Positions 18,285-27,066 of a stretch of 64,000 nucleotides of DNA are shown piece after piece. Numbering within the stretch: position 1 is the stretch's first letter; each line of letters begins with the position of its first letter. The stretch comes from Akkermansiaceae bacterium (GTDB lineage Bacteria; Verrucomicrobiota; Verrucomicrobiia; Verrucomicrobiales; Akkermansiaceae). The translations under genes and the position numbers were made by a program. Where the stretch lies: assembly GCA_903878115.1 (NCBI GenBank), contig CAIRGO010000229.1, positions 18,283-82,282 on the forward strand. The letters are read 5' to 3'. Below the pieces are notes generated by a model. That model searched no databases. It was not told the DNA's origin and saw nothing but the letters and a program-made list of their open reading frames with translations.

Positions 18285-20165
18285 CTATTCGGGCTGGGAG
18301 GTCACTTCTTTTTCTCGTTTTTCCATCCAAATGGCTAGCAATGCGATGTCTACTGGCGTGATGCCACTGATGCGACCTGCTTGCCCCAGTGTGAGTGGGC
18401 GAATTTGCTGGAAGCGTGCTTTTGCTTCCGCTTTCATACCGTGAATCATGGAGTAGTCGATCCATTCAGGAATGTGCTTTTGTTCCTGTCTGACCATGCG
18501 GTCGATCTGCAATTGTTGTCGCGCTAAGTGCCCCTCGTATTTGTATTCCGTCTCGATCAACGGCCACAATTCTTGATGATATTGCGCTAAAATTTCTGCG
18601 GGCAATTGCTCCCAGGTGTTTTCCATGCGACGCAGCCAGAGGTCCAGTTTGATACCATCGACATTGGTTTTTCGTACGAATGTCGCGGCGGATTCTAGCG
18701 CATCAATCTTCGCTTGTGTCCGCATCATACGCTCTTGTGTGACCAGTCCGATCTGATTTCCTAGGGGGGTTAATCGCAAATCCGCGTTGTCTTGGCGCAA
18801 TAGCAAGCGATATTCAGCACGGCTGGTGAACATGCGATAGGGTTCCGTGCAGCCACGGGTGACCAGGTCATCGATCATTACGCCCAAATATGCTTCGTCG
18901 CGCCCTAGGATGAATGGTGTTTTGCCCATCACCTTTAGTGCGGCATTGGTGCCTGCCATCAAACCTTGACCAGCGGCTTCTTCGTAACCTGATGTTCCAT
19001 TGATTTGTCCAGCAAAGTACAATCCTGACACCAGTTTGGTTTCCAGAGTAGGATAAAGCTGTGTTGGCGGGCAATAGTCGTATTCCACTGCATAGCCGGG
19101 GCGAAGGATTTCGCATTTTTCCAAACCAGGGATCGTGCGCAGAAACGCATACTGCACCTCGTAGGGTAATGACGTAGAAACGCCATTGATGTAGAACTCG
19201 TGCGTGTGACGGCCTTCTGGTTCGAGGAAAATTTGATGGCGTTCTTTTTCGGCAAAGCGAACGACTTTATCCTCGATCGATGGACAATAACGCGGCCCTA
19301 CGCCCTCGATGATGCCGCAGTACATCGGTGATTGGTCCAGATTATTGCGGATAATATCGTGCGTGCTGGGGTTGGTGTAGGTGATGTAACACGGCATTTG
19401 TTCCACGTGGAACATCGGGTCTGCCCAGTGGTTGAGGGTGAAAATATCATCCCCTCCCCTGCCAATGGTGTCGTGAAGATAACTAAAATGGGAAATCGGA
19501 GTGTCGCCATTCTGCACTTCGCAGGACTTTAGATCGATCGAACGACCATTGAGTCGGCAAGGTGTCCCGGTTTTGAATCGAGCAACCTCGAATCCAAGGG
19601 TGCGCAGGCTATCGCTCACGGTGGAAGTCGCATCACCCATGCGTCCGCCTTTTTCATTTTTTAGTCCTACGTGCATCAGTCCCCGCATGAAAGTACCTGC
19701 ACTCAGCACCACAGATTTGGCACGAAATTGCATGCCCAACGAAGTGGTGATGCCGGTAATTTGATCGTTTTCTACAAGTAGTTCCGCTACGTTGCCTTGG
19801 TGCATGTCGAGATTTTCGGTCTGCTCCAGCAACCATTTCATGCGAAATTGGTAGGCTTTTTTGTCGCACTGCGCTCGTGGAGCTCTGACACTCGGACCCT
19901 TACTCGCATTGAGCATGCGCCATTGAATGGCGGTTGCATCGGTGTTCAGAGCCATCGCTCCGCCGAGCGCATCGATTTCCCGCACCATGTGACCTTTTGC
20001 CAATCCGCCAATCGCTGGGTTGCAGCTCATTTGCCCCACGGTGTCCAAATTCTGCGTTAAGATGGCGACTTGGCAGCCGAGCCTGGCCGCCGCTAGTGCT
20101 GCCTCGATTCCCGCGTGACCGGCACCGATGACTAAGACATCATACTCTTTAGGATAAACAAACAT
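18285..20165 (-). CDS. mnmG: tRNA uridine-5-carboxymethylaminomethyl modification enzyme MnmG
   Basis: MnmG (GidA) works with MnmE to build cmnm5U at the wobble base of certain tRNAs. The 626-residue length is normal. The ATG at 20165 leads into [23 protein letters not shown], the FAD-binding motif. Later blocks [21 protein letters not shown] and [21 protein letters not shown] are family hallmarks. mnmG (gidA) often sits beside the chromosome origin and rsmG-parA-parB; here rsmG and parAB are not adjacent, but a parS-like site lies inside the gene and another just upstream. Confidence 0.96.
   Translation of the reverse strand: MFVYPKEYDVLVIGAGHAGIEAALAAARLGCQVAILTQNLDTVGQMSCNPAIGGLAKGHMVREIDALGGAMALNTDATAIQWRMLNASKGPSVRAPRAQCDKKAYQFRMKWLLEQTENLDMHQGNVAELLVENDQITGITTSLGMQFRAKSVVLSAGTFMRGLMHVGLKNEKGGRMGDATSTVSDSLRTLGFEVARFKTGTPCRLNGRSIDLKSCEVQNGDTPISHFSYLHDTIGRGGDDIFTLNHWADPMFHVEQMPCYITYTNPSTHDIIRNNLDQSPMYCGIIEGVGPRYCPSIEDKVVRFAEKERHQIFLEPEGRHTHEFYINGVSTSLPYEVQYAFLRTIPGLEKCEILRPGYAVEYDYCPPTQLYPTLETKLVSGLYFAGQINGTSGYEEAAGQGLMAGTNAALKVMGKTPFILGRDEAYLGVMIDDLVTRGCTEPYRMFTSRAEYRLLLRQDNADLRLTPLGNQIGLVTQERMMRTQAKIDALESAATFVRKTNVDGIKLDLWLRRMENTWEQLPAEILAQYHQELWPLIETEYKYEGHLARQQLQIDRMVRQEQKHIPEWIDYSMIHGMKAEAKARFQQIRPLTLGQAGRISGITPVDIALLAIWMEKREKEVTSQPE
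19399..19414. other. parS-like centromere site
   Basis: Perfect 16-bp palindrome TGTTCCACGTGGAACA inside mnmG. It matches the ParB-binding parS consensus TGTTNCACGTGNAACA in every fixed position. Confidence 0.88.
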
Positions 20166-20233
20166 GTTTGGTAAGTGGGGCGGCAATCATAGCACAATGT
20201 CGGCTGATCGCCTATAGAATTTTATCGACTCTT

Positions 20234-20249
20234 TGTTCCACGTGGAACA
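20234..20249. other. parS-like centromere site
   Basis: Second perfect copy of TGTTCCACGTGGAACA, 820 bases from the first, in the gap between cdd and mnmG and directly abutting the cdd stop codon. Two close sites beside mnmG are typical of origin-proximal ParB loading regions. Confidence 0.9.
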
Positions 20250-20250
20250 A

Positions 20251-20637
20251 TCATCGGTTCAATATGCCGTTTTTGCTTCTTGGCAATAGCTCATCGAGGG
20301 AGAAAACGATTTGTTCGGTTTTGTTGCAAAGCATGACGAGTGGAATATCGAACTCAGCCATGACCTGTCTGCAGGCACCACACGGAGAGATCGGTGTATC
20401 AGTGTCGGCGACACAGACAATGCGGGTAATTTTTTTAGCCCCTGCGGCGATGGCAGAACCGATGGCCACACGTTCGGCACAGTTGGTCAGACCGTAGGAA
20501 AGATTTTCTACATTGCAGCCGCTAAAAATTCTTCCGTCATCGGTTTCGAGCGCGGCACCGACAAAAAAGCGAGAATAGGGTGCGTGGGCATTTTCGCGTG
20601 CTTTCCATGCGGCATCAATGAGTGCAGACCAGTCCAT
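20251..20637 (-). CDS. cdd: cytidine deaminase
   Basis: Homotetrameric-type cytidine deaminase of 128 residues, converting (deoxy)cytidine to (deoxy)uridine in pyrimidine salvage. The zinc-site motifs are complete: NCAERVAIGSA (Cys ligand and catalytic Glu) and SPCGACRQVMAEF (two Cys ligands). The start at 20637 (MDWSALIDAAWKARENAHAPYSRF) is chosen because the substrate-binding APYSRFFVGAAL comes early; a longer frame to 20913 overlaps the divergent gene. It lies upstream of mnmG on the same strand, with a parS site between. Confidence 0.93.
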   Translation of the reverse strand: MDWSALIDAAWKARENAHAPYSRFFVGAALETDDGRIFSGCNVENLSYGLTNCAERVAIGSAIAAGAKKITRIVCVADTDTPISPCGACRQVMAEFDIPLVMLCNKTEQIVFSLDELLPRSKNGILNR

Positions 20638-20722
20638 GCGTGCGATGCTAGCACGAAATTTTCCCGAAGGAAATGAAGAAATTTCACTGGCAAAAAGTTT
20701 GTTTCTATGGCAAATAGTGCTC

Positions 20723-21292
20723 ATGCATCGTTGTTTATCAATTATCGCACTGGTTGCATTTCTCCTAGTGTTTCGTATGTCAGGAGCGCAGCTTGGGTGG
20801 ATGAATTTCTCCCCTCTCCCTGCGATTTTACTTCTATCCATTGTTTGCCTCAAAGGCAACGATCGCTGGTTGGTGCCCGGATTGGCCTGGTTGATTTCGG
20901 ATCCTTTGGTCAATCAAATCCAAGGTTCACCGTTGTTAAGCTGGGATCATCTTGGCTTGGTGTTGGGAGTTCTCTCCATGCTGTCAATTGTGCCATGGAT
21001 GAAGCGCAATTTTTCGCCGAGCAAAGGTTTAGTCGGGTGCCTAGGTGCCGCAGTAATCTTCTTCTTCGTGACCAATACGATTTCGTTTTTCAGCTTACCT
21101 GATTTGTATGCACGCACGTTTGCTGGCTTTGTTCAGGCGCAGTGGACTGGTCCTGTGGGGCTGGGTCCTACGTGGATTTTCTTACGTAATTCTTGCGCAG
21201 CAAATATTCTCTTTGGATCAATATTTCTTCTTGCGATTCGTCCTTTTTCCGCTTATTTCGCGGTGCTGCATTCCGCTCGCTCACAAGGTTAA
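20723..21292 (+). CDS. DUF6580 family integral membrane protein
   Basis: Hydrophobic protein of 188 residues with about five transmembrane helices. The start at 20723 (MHRCLSIIALVAFLLVF) begins directly with the first helix. The NFSPLPAILLL segment and the later FFFVTNTISFF and FLRNSCAANILFG stretches match the DUF6580 pattern, whose relatives resemble small substrate-binding subunits of vitamin (ECF-type) transporters. The actual function is unknown. It is the first plus-strand gene after the parS/strand-switch region and lies 21 bases upstream of pdhA. Confidence 0.75.
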   Translation: MHRCLSIIALVAFLLVFRMSGAQLGWMNFSPLPAILLLSIVCLKGNDRWLVPGLAWLISDPLVNQIQGSPLLSWDHLGLVLGVLSMLSIVPWMKRNFSPSKGLVGCLGAAVIFFFVTNTISFFSLPDLYARTFAGFVQAQWTGPVGLGPTWIFLRNSCAANILFGSIFLLAIRPFSAYFAVLHSARSQG

Positions 21293-21313
21293 CTTTACTT
21301 TTTTATCACACTT

Positions 21314-22396
21314 ATGTCTCTTGCCGATTCTCAATATGCTCGCTTAGATTTTGCCACATCGCCGATTAACCGCGCGCTGACAGCCGAACAAAAAATCGGA
21401 CTTCTCACCCAGATGATGAGGATTCGTAAATTTGAACAAGCATCTCTCAAGTATTACAATGCTGGTCGCATCGGTGGTTTCCTTCACTTGTACATCGGGC
21501 AAGAATCCGTCGCCGTTGGCACCATTTCTCTTTGCACGCCGAATGACCATACCATCACGGCGTATCGCTGTCACGGTCACGGTTTGATGTCGGGCATGAA
21601 TATGAACGAGTGCATGGCGGAACTTTTCGGTAAGGCGACTGGCTCAGCGAAAGGCAAGGGCGGATCGATGCACCTTTTTGCTCCCGATAAGAATTTCTGG
21701 GGTGGCCACGGGATTGTTGCTGGTCAGACTCCGCTGGGACTTGGTCTCGCTTACGGCTTAAAATACAAGGGCATTCCTGGTGTGGCTCTGTGCTATTTGG
21801 GCGATGGAGCGGTGAACCAAGGCGCTTTCCATGAATCACTGAATCTAGCCGCATTATTCGAATTACCAGTCATTTATGTGATTGAAAACAATGGTTATTC
21901 GATGGGCACCTCGCAAAAACGCTCATCTGCGTATCGTGGTTGCCTTGCCCAGCGCGCTGAGGCTTACGATATGGAATGGGACCTTGTCGATGGATCAGAC
22001 ATTTACGAAGTGCGTGCCAAAACTCATATTGCGATGGAACGTGCGCGCACCGAATGCCGACCTACGATTTTAGAAATTTCCACCTATCGTTATTATGGTC
22101 ATAGCGTGGCTGATGCGAATGCGAAAAAATATCGTTCTCCTGAGGAAATCGAAAATTATAAAAACAATCACGATCCGATTTCTACATTCCGCACTCGATT
22201 GATCCAAGAGGGCGTCATCACTGCAGAGCAGGCTGATGCCATTAATAAATTAGCGACAGAAGAAGCCGCTGCCGCTGTTGTATTTGCCGACCAATCCCCC
22301 GCCCCATCCATTGATGATATCATGAAGGATGTTTATTGGGAGGTGGACAATCAAACGGAAGCAGGTCGCACGGGTCGCCATTTTTTCAATGATTGA
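21314..22396 (+). CDS. pdhA: pyruvate dehydrogenase E1 component, alpha subunit
   Basis: E1 alpha of the heterotetrameric pyruvate dehydrogenase, 360 residues. The thiamine-diphosphate motif runs GDGAVNQGAFHESLNLAALF and ends in VIENNGYSMGT. The HLYIGQESVAVG and YRCHGHGLMSG blocks are typical. The phosphorylation-loop region STYRYYGHSVAD is conserved but its regulation in bacteria is unlikely. With pdhB and pdhC it converts pyruvate to acetyl-CoA; E3 (lpd) is not in the window. A 16-bp palindrome lies just after the stop codon. Confidence 0.93.
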   Translation: MSLADSQYARLDFATSPINRALTAEQKIGLLTQMMRIRKFEQASLKYYNAGRIGGFLHLYIGQESVAVGTISLCTPNDHTITAYRCHGHGLMSGMNMNECMAELFGKATGSAKGKGGSMHLFAPDKNFWGGHGIVAGQTPLGLGLAYGLKYKGIPGVALCYLGDGAVNQGAFHESLNLAALFELPVIYVIENNGYSMGTSQKRSSAYRGCLAQRAEAYDMEWDLVDGSDIYEVRAKTHIAMERARTECRPTILEISTYRYYGHSVADANAKKYRSPEEIENYKNNHDPISTFRTRLIQEGVITAEQADAINKLATEEAAAAVVFADQSPAPSIDDIMKDVYWEVDNQTEAGRTGRHFFND

Positions 22397-22403
22397 TTTT
22401 TAT

Positions 22404-22419
22404 TACTATAAACATAGTA
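22404..22419. repeat. 16-bp palindrome TACTAT-AAAC-ATAGTA between pdhA and pdhB
   Basis: Perfect 6+6 inverted repeat with a 4-base spacer in the 70-base gap between E1 alpha and E1 beta. It is the only perfect copy of the family in an operon gap. It could be an operator, a processing site, or a chromosomal binding site. Confidence 0.6.
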
Positions 22420-22466
22420 TCAATTTCTAACAATTATATTTCATTCGTTAACACAGTAATTATTTT

Positions 22467-23450
22467 ATGCGCACATTATCATATCGAGAAGCACTTCGCG
22501 AAGGTCTAGATGAGGAATTAGCCCGTGATGAAAACGTCGTTCTGATGGGCGAAGAAGTAGCCCAGTACAACGGTGCCTATAAAGTGACAGAAGGGTTATG
22601 GCAAAAATGGGGTGATAAACGCATTGTTGACACGCCGATTTCGGAAGCAGGATTCATCGGTATGGGCATTGGCGCCTCGATGTTAGGCATTCGCCCGGTG
22701 ATGGAATTGATGTTTTGGTCGTTTCATTCCGTTGCCTTTGACCAAATGGTCAACAATGCTGGCTGTGTGCGATACATGTCTGGTGGTTTGATCAATTGCC
22801 CGATTGTGGTGCGTGGTCCAGCCAACGGCGGCACGGGTGTGGGAGCGACTCATTCGCACATTCCTGAGGGACTTTTCGCGGCATTTCCGGGGATTAAAGT
22901 GGTGGCGCCTGCTACACCAGCAGATGTGAAAGGTCTTATCAAAGCGTCGATTCGCGACAACGATCCAGTGTTTTTCATGGAAAATACCTTGCTTTACGGA
23001 ACGACTGGCCCTGTGCCAGATCTAGAAGACGGAGATCATGTGATTCCCTTGGGCCTAGCTGATTTGAAGCGTGAAGGTTCTGATCTTTCGCTGATTGCTC
23101 ACGGTCGTTCGGTGCTTCATGCCCTGGAAGCGGCAGAAATTTTGCAACGCGATCACGCCATTTCCTGTGATGTGTTAGATTTGCGCACTATTCGCCCTCT
23201 CGATCAAGACGCGATTCTGGCGACAGTGCGTAAAACACATCGTGCGGTGCTCGTGGACGAATCAAAAGCCTTTGGTGGTGTTTCCGCGATGGTGGCGACA
23301 TTGATCCAGGATCATTGCTTTGATGACCTAGATGCCCCCGTGAAGCGTGTTTGCACTCTTGATGCGCCAGCAATTTATTCACCATTCGTAGAGAATGATC
23401 AGTTGCCAAATGCCAAGCGGATTGTTGCGCAGGTTCTGACCATTGCCTAA
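22467..23450 (+). CDS. pdhB: pyruvate dehydrogenase E1 component, beta subunit
   Basis: E1 beta of 327 residues, forming the second half of the thiamine site with PdhA. Typical blocks are VVLMGEEVAQYNGAYKVTEG, DTPISEAGFIGMGIGASM, and the C-terminal CDVLDLRTIRPLD and VLVDESKAFGGVSAMVA. The gene is complete. It is separated from pdhA by a gap that holds a palindrome, and from the E2 gene by two unrelated genes. Confidence 0.93.
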   Translation: MRTLSYREALREGLDEELARDENVVLMGEEVAQYNGAYKVTEGLWQKWGDKRIVDTPISEAGFIGMGIGASMLGIRPVMELMFWSFHSVAFDQMVNNAGCVRYMSGGLINCPIVVRGPANGGTGVGATHSHIPEGLFAAFPGIKVVAPATPADVKGLIKASIRDNDPVFFMENTLLYGTTGPVPDLEDGDHVIPLGLADLKREGSDLSLIAHGRSVLHALEAAEILQRDHAISCDVLDLRTIRPLDQDAILATVRKTHRAVLVDESKAFGGVSAMVATLIQDHCFDDLDAPVKRVCTLDAPAIYSPFVENDQLPNAKRIVAQVLTIA

Positions 23451-23525
23451 TAAGTAAGAATTTTTTTGCAATAATCATTTTATCGTTGACCACCCTACCC
23501 TTCTATCGCTTATAATCGCGCCGTT

Positions 23526-23909
23526 ATGAAAAGCCTTTTTCTCTCATCATTACTTGCTGTGACCGCTCTCGGTCTTTCTTCTTGCTGCTGCATGTTCGGC
23601 GGTCTTGGCAAAGCCGAACACAAGACCGTTGAAAAACGTGTATGTGGTTATGACACTGTTACGAAAGAAGTGCAGGTTTCGTCGAAAGACGCGAAAGGCG
23701 GCATGCTCACCGAAACAGTGACAACCAAAGTTCCTCGTTATAAAAATGTGAAAGTCAAAGACAACGCTAGATGCGTGCGTTCTTATTGCCCTGGTCGCGG
23801 CACTTGTGGCAACACAACAGAAACCACCATCAACATGGCAACAGACCAAGGTGGCGTGGGTAGTCCACATATCGGTCTTGTTCCAACGATGAGAGTTCTT
23901 GCTCCTTAA
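23526..23909 (+). CDS. lipoprotein, cysteine-containing, unknown function
   Basis: Predicted outer-membrane or periplasmic lipoprotein of 127 residues: signal MKSLFLSSLLAVTALGLSSC with the lipobox LSSC, then two more cysteines directly after it (CCCMFGG). The mature part is basic and beta-rich with repeated Val/Thr and four further cysteines (RVCGY, ARCVRSYCPGRGTCG), so disulfides are possible. No family was recognised. It lies inside the pdh gene set and is followed by its own terminator, so it is likely an independent unit. Confidence 0.75.
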   Translation: MKSLFLSSLLAVTALGLSSCCCMFGGLGKAEHKTVEKRVCGYDTVTKEVQVSSKDAKGGMLTETVTTKVPRYKNVKVKDNARCVRSYCPGRGTCGNTTETTINMATDQGGVGSPHIGLVPTMRVLAP

Positions 23910-23933
23910 TTCTGCACACCTCGTAATTTTTAT

Positions 23934-23966
23934 AAAGCGCGGTGAGGATCTCATCGCGCTTTTTTT
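23934..23966 (+). terminator. rho-independent terminator after the lipoprotein gene
   Basis: Stem AAAGCGCGGTGAG with CTCATCGCGCTTT (one bulge or mismatch), 3-base loop GAT, followed by a run of seven T. It lies 25 bases after the lipoprotein stop codon and just before the DUF2238 gene, so it separates the two and interrupts the pdh set. Confidence 0.85.
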
Positions 23967-23995
23967 CTGGACGTTTTTTTCTACATCGAAACATC

Positions 23996-24619
23996 ATGCA
24001 AAAAGAACGATTCATCATCATCATGGCCATAGCAGTAGTGATTTGCTTGGTGGAATCTAGCATTCGCCCTTATGATCGCCTCACTTGGGTAATGGAAGTA
24101 GCTCCGGTTCTGTTAGGCTTGCCTGTTCTTGTTTTTAGCTATCGAAAATACCCGCTAACTACGTTGGCCTATGTGTTGATTGCCGTTCATGCGATTGTGT
24201 TGATTTTTGGCGGAAAATATACTTACGCTCGTGTTCCCTTTGGATACTGGTTGCAAGAACTGTTAGGCACTGACCGCAATCCTTATGATAAAATAGGACA
24301 TTTGATGCAGGGCCTCGTTCCAACTTTGCTTGCACGTGAAATCTTTGTGCGCAGCAAGACGATTTCTCTGAAATGGTTGATCAATCTCATTGCGCTTTGT
24401 GTGGCGATGACAATCAGCGCTTTTTATGAATTGATCGAATGGGCCGCGGCGTTGATGTTAGGACAAGGCGCAGACGAATTTTTGGGCCTTCAAGGCGATG
24501 AGTGGGACACGCAATCGGATATGTTTTCTGCCAGCATCGGCGCTTTGATTGTTTGGATTATCTTATCAAAGTGGCATGATCGACAAATCAACGACAGGAG
24601 TGATTCGCGCGCGTGGTGA
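23996..24619 (+). CDS. DUF2238 (YjdF family) inner-membrane protein
   Basis: Membrane protein of 207 residues with about five to six helices. The start at 23996 (MQKERFIIIMAIAVVICLVE) begins the first helix. The conserved polar block YDKIGHLMQGLVPTLLAREIF, the SAFYELIEWAAALM helix and the QGDEWDTQSDMFSASIGA segment are the DUF2238/YjdF signature. His, Asp and Glu residues at helix ends suggest a buried polar site, but no reaction is known. It lies between the terminator and pdhC. Confidence 0.85.
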   Translation: MQKERFIIIMAIAVVICLVESSIRPYDRLTWVMEVAPVLLGLPVLVFSYRKYPLTTLAYVLIAVHAIVLIFGGKYTYARVPFGYWLQELLGTDRNPYDKIGHLMQGLVPTLLAREIFVRSKTISLKWLINLIALCVAMTISAFYELIEWAAALMLGQGADEFLGLQGDEWDTQSDMFSASIGALIVWIILSKWHDRQINDRSDSRAW

Positions 24620-24718
24620 AATTTTTTAATGAATTAAGACCCTAGGCGCAAAAAGTACTGGAATAATCTCATCTTATGGCGTATGAATTCGGCCGCTTCC
24701 AACAGATAACTTCACACC

Positions 24719-26035
24719 ATGGCTGTAAATATTGAAATGCCCAAACTCTCGGATACAATGACCGAGGGAACTCTTCTTAAATGGCACAAGAAGGTCGGAG
24801 ACCGCATTGAAATTGGCGATATCATCGCTGAGGTCGAAACCGACAAAGCAACCATGGAAATGGAGGCATTTGATGAGGGTATATTGACGTCGATCAATAT
24901 CGAAGAGGGTGGAAAAGCTCCGATCAACTCCATCATTGCTGTACTTGATGGCAATGACGGCGTGGCAGCAGCAGCGGCAGCAACGCCAACCGCTGCAACG
25001 CCAACCGCTGCAGCACCAGTAGCTCAAGCGGTAGCCGCAGTTGCCGCAGTAGTCGCGCCAGTGGCTCATGCCTTGGGCGATCGCATCAAGTCTTCACCGC
25101 TAGCGCGTAAAGTCGCCGCATCGTTGCACGTGGATCTTTCTCAAATCACCGGCACTGGCCCAGGTGGTCGTATTGTTCGTGCTGATGTGGAATCCGCATC
25201 AGCTGCCCCTGCTGCTGCTGCCGCTCCTGCTCCTAGCAAACTTGGATCTGCCGCAGCCGCACTCGCAGCCGCCGCAAAAAATCGTGTTGCCTCCCCTGCT
25301 CCCAGCGCTCCAGCAGCCGTGGCGATTTTGCCAGTTGCCAAGGCAGACGATCAAATCATCGAGCTTTCTTCCCTGCGAAAAATCATCGCCTCTCGCCTGC
25401 TCACCTCGAAGCAAACCATTCCTCATTTCTATCTGCACATCGAAGCTGATGCTGGACAATTGATGGGCTTGCGCAAACAAATCAACGATCAAGCTGCGGG
25501 AACTACGGGTAACAAATATTCCGTAAATGATTTCATTATGAAAGCATTGATCAATGCTACCCAAGCGGTGCCTGCGATCAATTCTTCCTACGCGGGCGAT
25601 CACATTGTGCGTTTTGGTTCGGTCGGATTGTCAGTGGCGATCGCGATCGAGGATGGCTTAGTAACACCTGTGGTGAAAAATGCTGAAACCAAGTCGTTGC
25701 TGCAAATTTCTCGCGAAGTAAAAGATTTCGCCGTGCGTGCGAAAGACCGCAAACTCCGCCCTGACGAGTTCGATGGCGGCACGATTACCATCTCCAATCT
25801 CGGCGCCTGGGGCATTGAATCATTTGATGCCATCGTCAATCCACCGCAAGCTGCTATTTTATCAGTGGGCGCTGTGATCGATAAACCAATTGTGAAAAAT
25901 GGACAAATCGTGATTGGTCAAATGATCAATCTTGGCCTCTCATGTGATCATCGCGTCGTCGATGGCGCCATCGCTGCGGCCTTCTTGAACGAAGTGAAAA
26001 AATTGATCGAAAGCCCCGCTTTGATGTTGGTCTGA
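24719..26035 (+). CDS. pdhC: dihydrolipoamide acetyltransferase (E2 of pyruvate dehydrogenase)
   Basis: E2 core protein of 438 residues. An N-terminal lipoyl domain carries the lipoylated lysine in EVETDKATMEMEAF (about residues 39-52). Two alanine/proline-rich flexible linkers flank a peripheral-subunit-binding domain (SSPLARKVAASLHVDLSQ to GPGGRIVRADVE). The catalytic domain ends with the HxxxDG motif in SCDHRVVDGAIAA. One lipoyl domain only, as in many bacteria. Transfers acetyl groups to CoA. It is separated from pdhAB by two genes and a terminator, so it needs its own promoter. Confidence 0.93.
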   Translation: MAVNIEMPKLSDTMTEGTLLKWHKKVGDRIEIGDIIAEVETDKATMEMEAFDEGILTSINIEEGGKAPINSIIAVLDGNDGVAAAAAATPTAATPTAAAPVAQAVAAVAAVVAPVAHALGDRIKSSPLARKVAASLHVDLSQITGTGPGGRIVRADVESASAAPAAAAAPAPSKLGSAAAALAAAAKNRVASPAPSAPAAVAILPVAKADDQIIELSSLRKIIASRLLTSKQTIPHFYLHIEADAGQLMGLRKQINDQAAGTTGNKYSVNDFIMKALINATQAVPAINSSYAGDHIVRFGSVGLSVAIAIEDGLVTPVVKNAETKSLLQISREVKDFAVRAKDRKLRPDEFDGGTITISNLGAWGIESFDAIVNPPQAAILSVGAVIDKPIVKNGQIVIGQMINLGLSCDHRVVDGAIAAAFLNEVKKLIESPALMLV

Positions 26036-26064
26036 TCAGTATTTCCTTTCGTCAATTTTATCCC

Positions 26065-27066
26065 ATGACACGCTCGTATGTTTCGCTGCTAGCACTCAGT
26101 TTCGTTGGCGCTTTTCTGCTGTGTATTCTGAATTCGTGCGGCATTTCCGATCCTGTGACTCCGCCACCCGTTGCCGCAGGTTCCTTGCCACGCGTTTTGT
26201 TAGATAGCGGTAAACAATTGCAATACCATCGCTCGATTCAGAGTGGCGTAGATACCTTTACGATACAAACAGGCAGTCGTTTATTACGTAAAGCGGGAAG
26301 CCCAGACATTGATCTCGTCGGTGCCATGCACGCGGCAGAACCTGCATATTATAAAAAATTGCAATCCGATCTGAACAAGGCAGATTTGGTGTTGTTTGAA
26401 GGTGTAGTTGACGAAAGTCAGCAGCAAGCCGAGGAAGCGATGTCGGATGCACAACGACAAAAAGCCTATCAAAAATCAGCCTACAGTCGATTGGCTGCCA
26501 GTCATGGCTTGGTGGCGCAACACACATCGATCAATTATGAAAGTTCTCGATTTCGCCGCTGCGATATGTCGGTGCAGCAAATGGATGCACTGTTGAAATC
26601 CGAAATGGCAAGTGGTGGATCAGGAGCGAAAGCATCCACCGCAGCGGGCGAAGAATTTGCATCGGTGCGTAAAGTGCTTAGCGGCCAATCATGGGCGGCC
26701 AATGCGGTGATCGGGTTGATTTCGATGAGCCCAGCACTGACGGCGCGCACGAGATTGATGTTGGTGGCGTCTGGTTCGGAGAGCAATGACGACGATTCAT
26801 CGCTGCATCCCCGCTTAGAACAATTGATCCGCGAAGATCGGAACGCTTTCGTTATGAAAGAAGTCACCACGATCATGCGCAAGGAAAAAGGGCATCAACG
26901 CATTGCGATTTTCTACGGTGCAGCGCATCTTGCAGATTTACAAAAACGCTTTGCTGCGTTGGGTTATCGTCCGGTAGAATCGATTCGTTGGTACGACGCC
27001 GTGACCGCACACCCTTATGCGGCGGGCATTACAGAAGATGAAGTAAAAGAAATTTTCACTCGATGA
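26065..27066 (+). CDS. TraB/PrgY-like lipoprotein
   Basis: Probable lipoprotein of 333 residues: N-terminal hydrophobic stretch ending in ILNSCGISD (lipobox Cys about 25). The body has the TraB/GumN-type pattern: GAMHAAEPAYYKKLQSDL, then ADLVLFEGVV and, near the end, IAIFYGAAHLADLQKRF. These motifs carry the conserved Gly-x-x-His and Glu residues of the family, which may bind metal; a metalloprotease role has been proposed for relatives. The last 11 bases overlap the convergent helicase gene. Confidence 0.8.
   Translation: MTRSYVSLLALSFVGAFLLCILNSCGISDPVTPPPVAAGSLPRVLLDSGKQLQYHRSIQSGVDTFTIQTGSRLLRKAGSPDIDLVGAMHAAEPAYYKKLQSDLNKADLVLFEGVVDESQQQAEEAMSDAQRQKAYQKSAYSRLAASHGLVAQHTSINYESSRFRRCDMSVQQMDALLKSEMASGGSGAKASTAAGEEFASVRKVLSGQSWAANAVIGLISMSPALTARTRLMLVASGSESNDDDSSLHPRLEQLIREDRNAFVMKEVTTIMRKEKGHQRIAIFYGAAHLADLQKRFAALGYRPVESIRWYDAVTAHPYAAGITEDEVKEIFTR

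Noticed and set aside
18770..18790. CTAGGGGGGTTAATC in mnmG as a further operator copy
   Set aside because: Lacks the CCC half and lies in coding sequence.
24719..25350. Long antisense Ala/Gly-rich frames opposite pdhC
   Set aside because: Shadows of the alanine/proline-rich linkers of E2, with no independent features.
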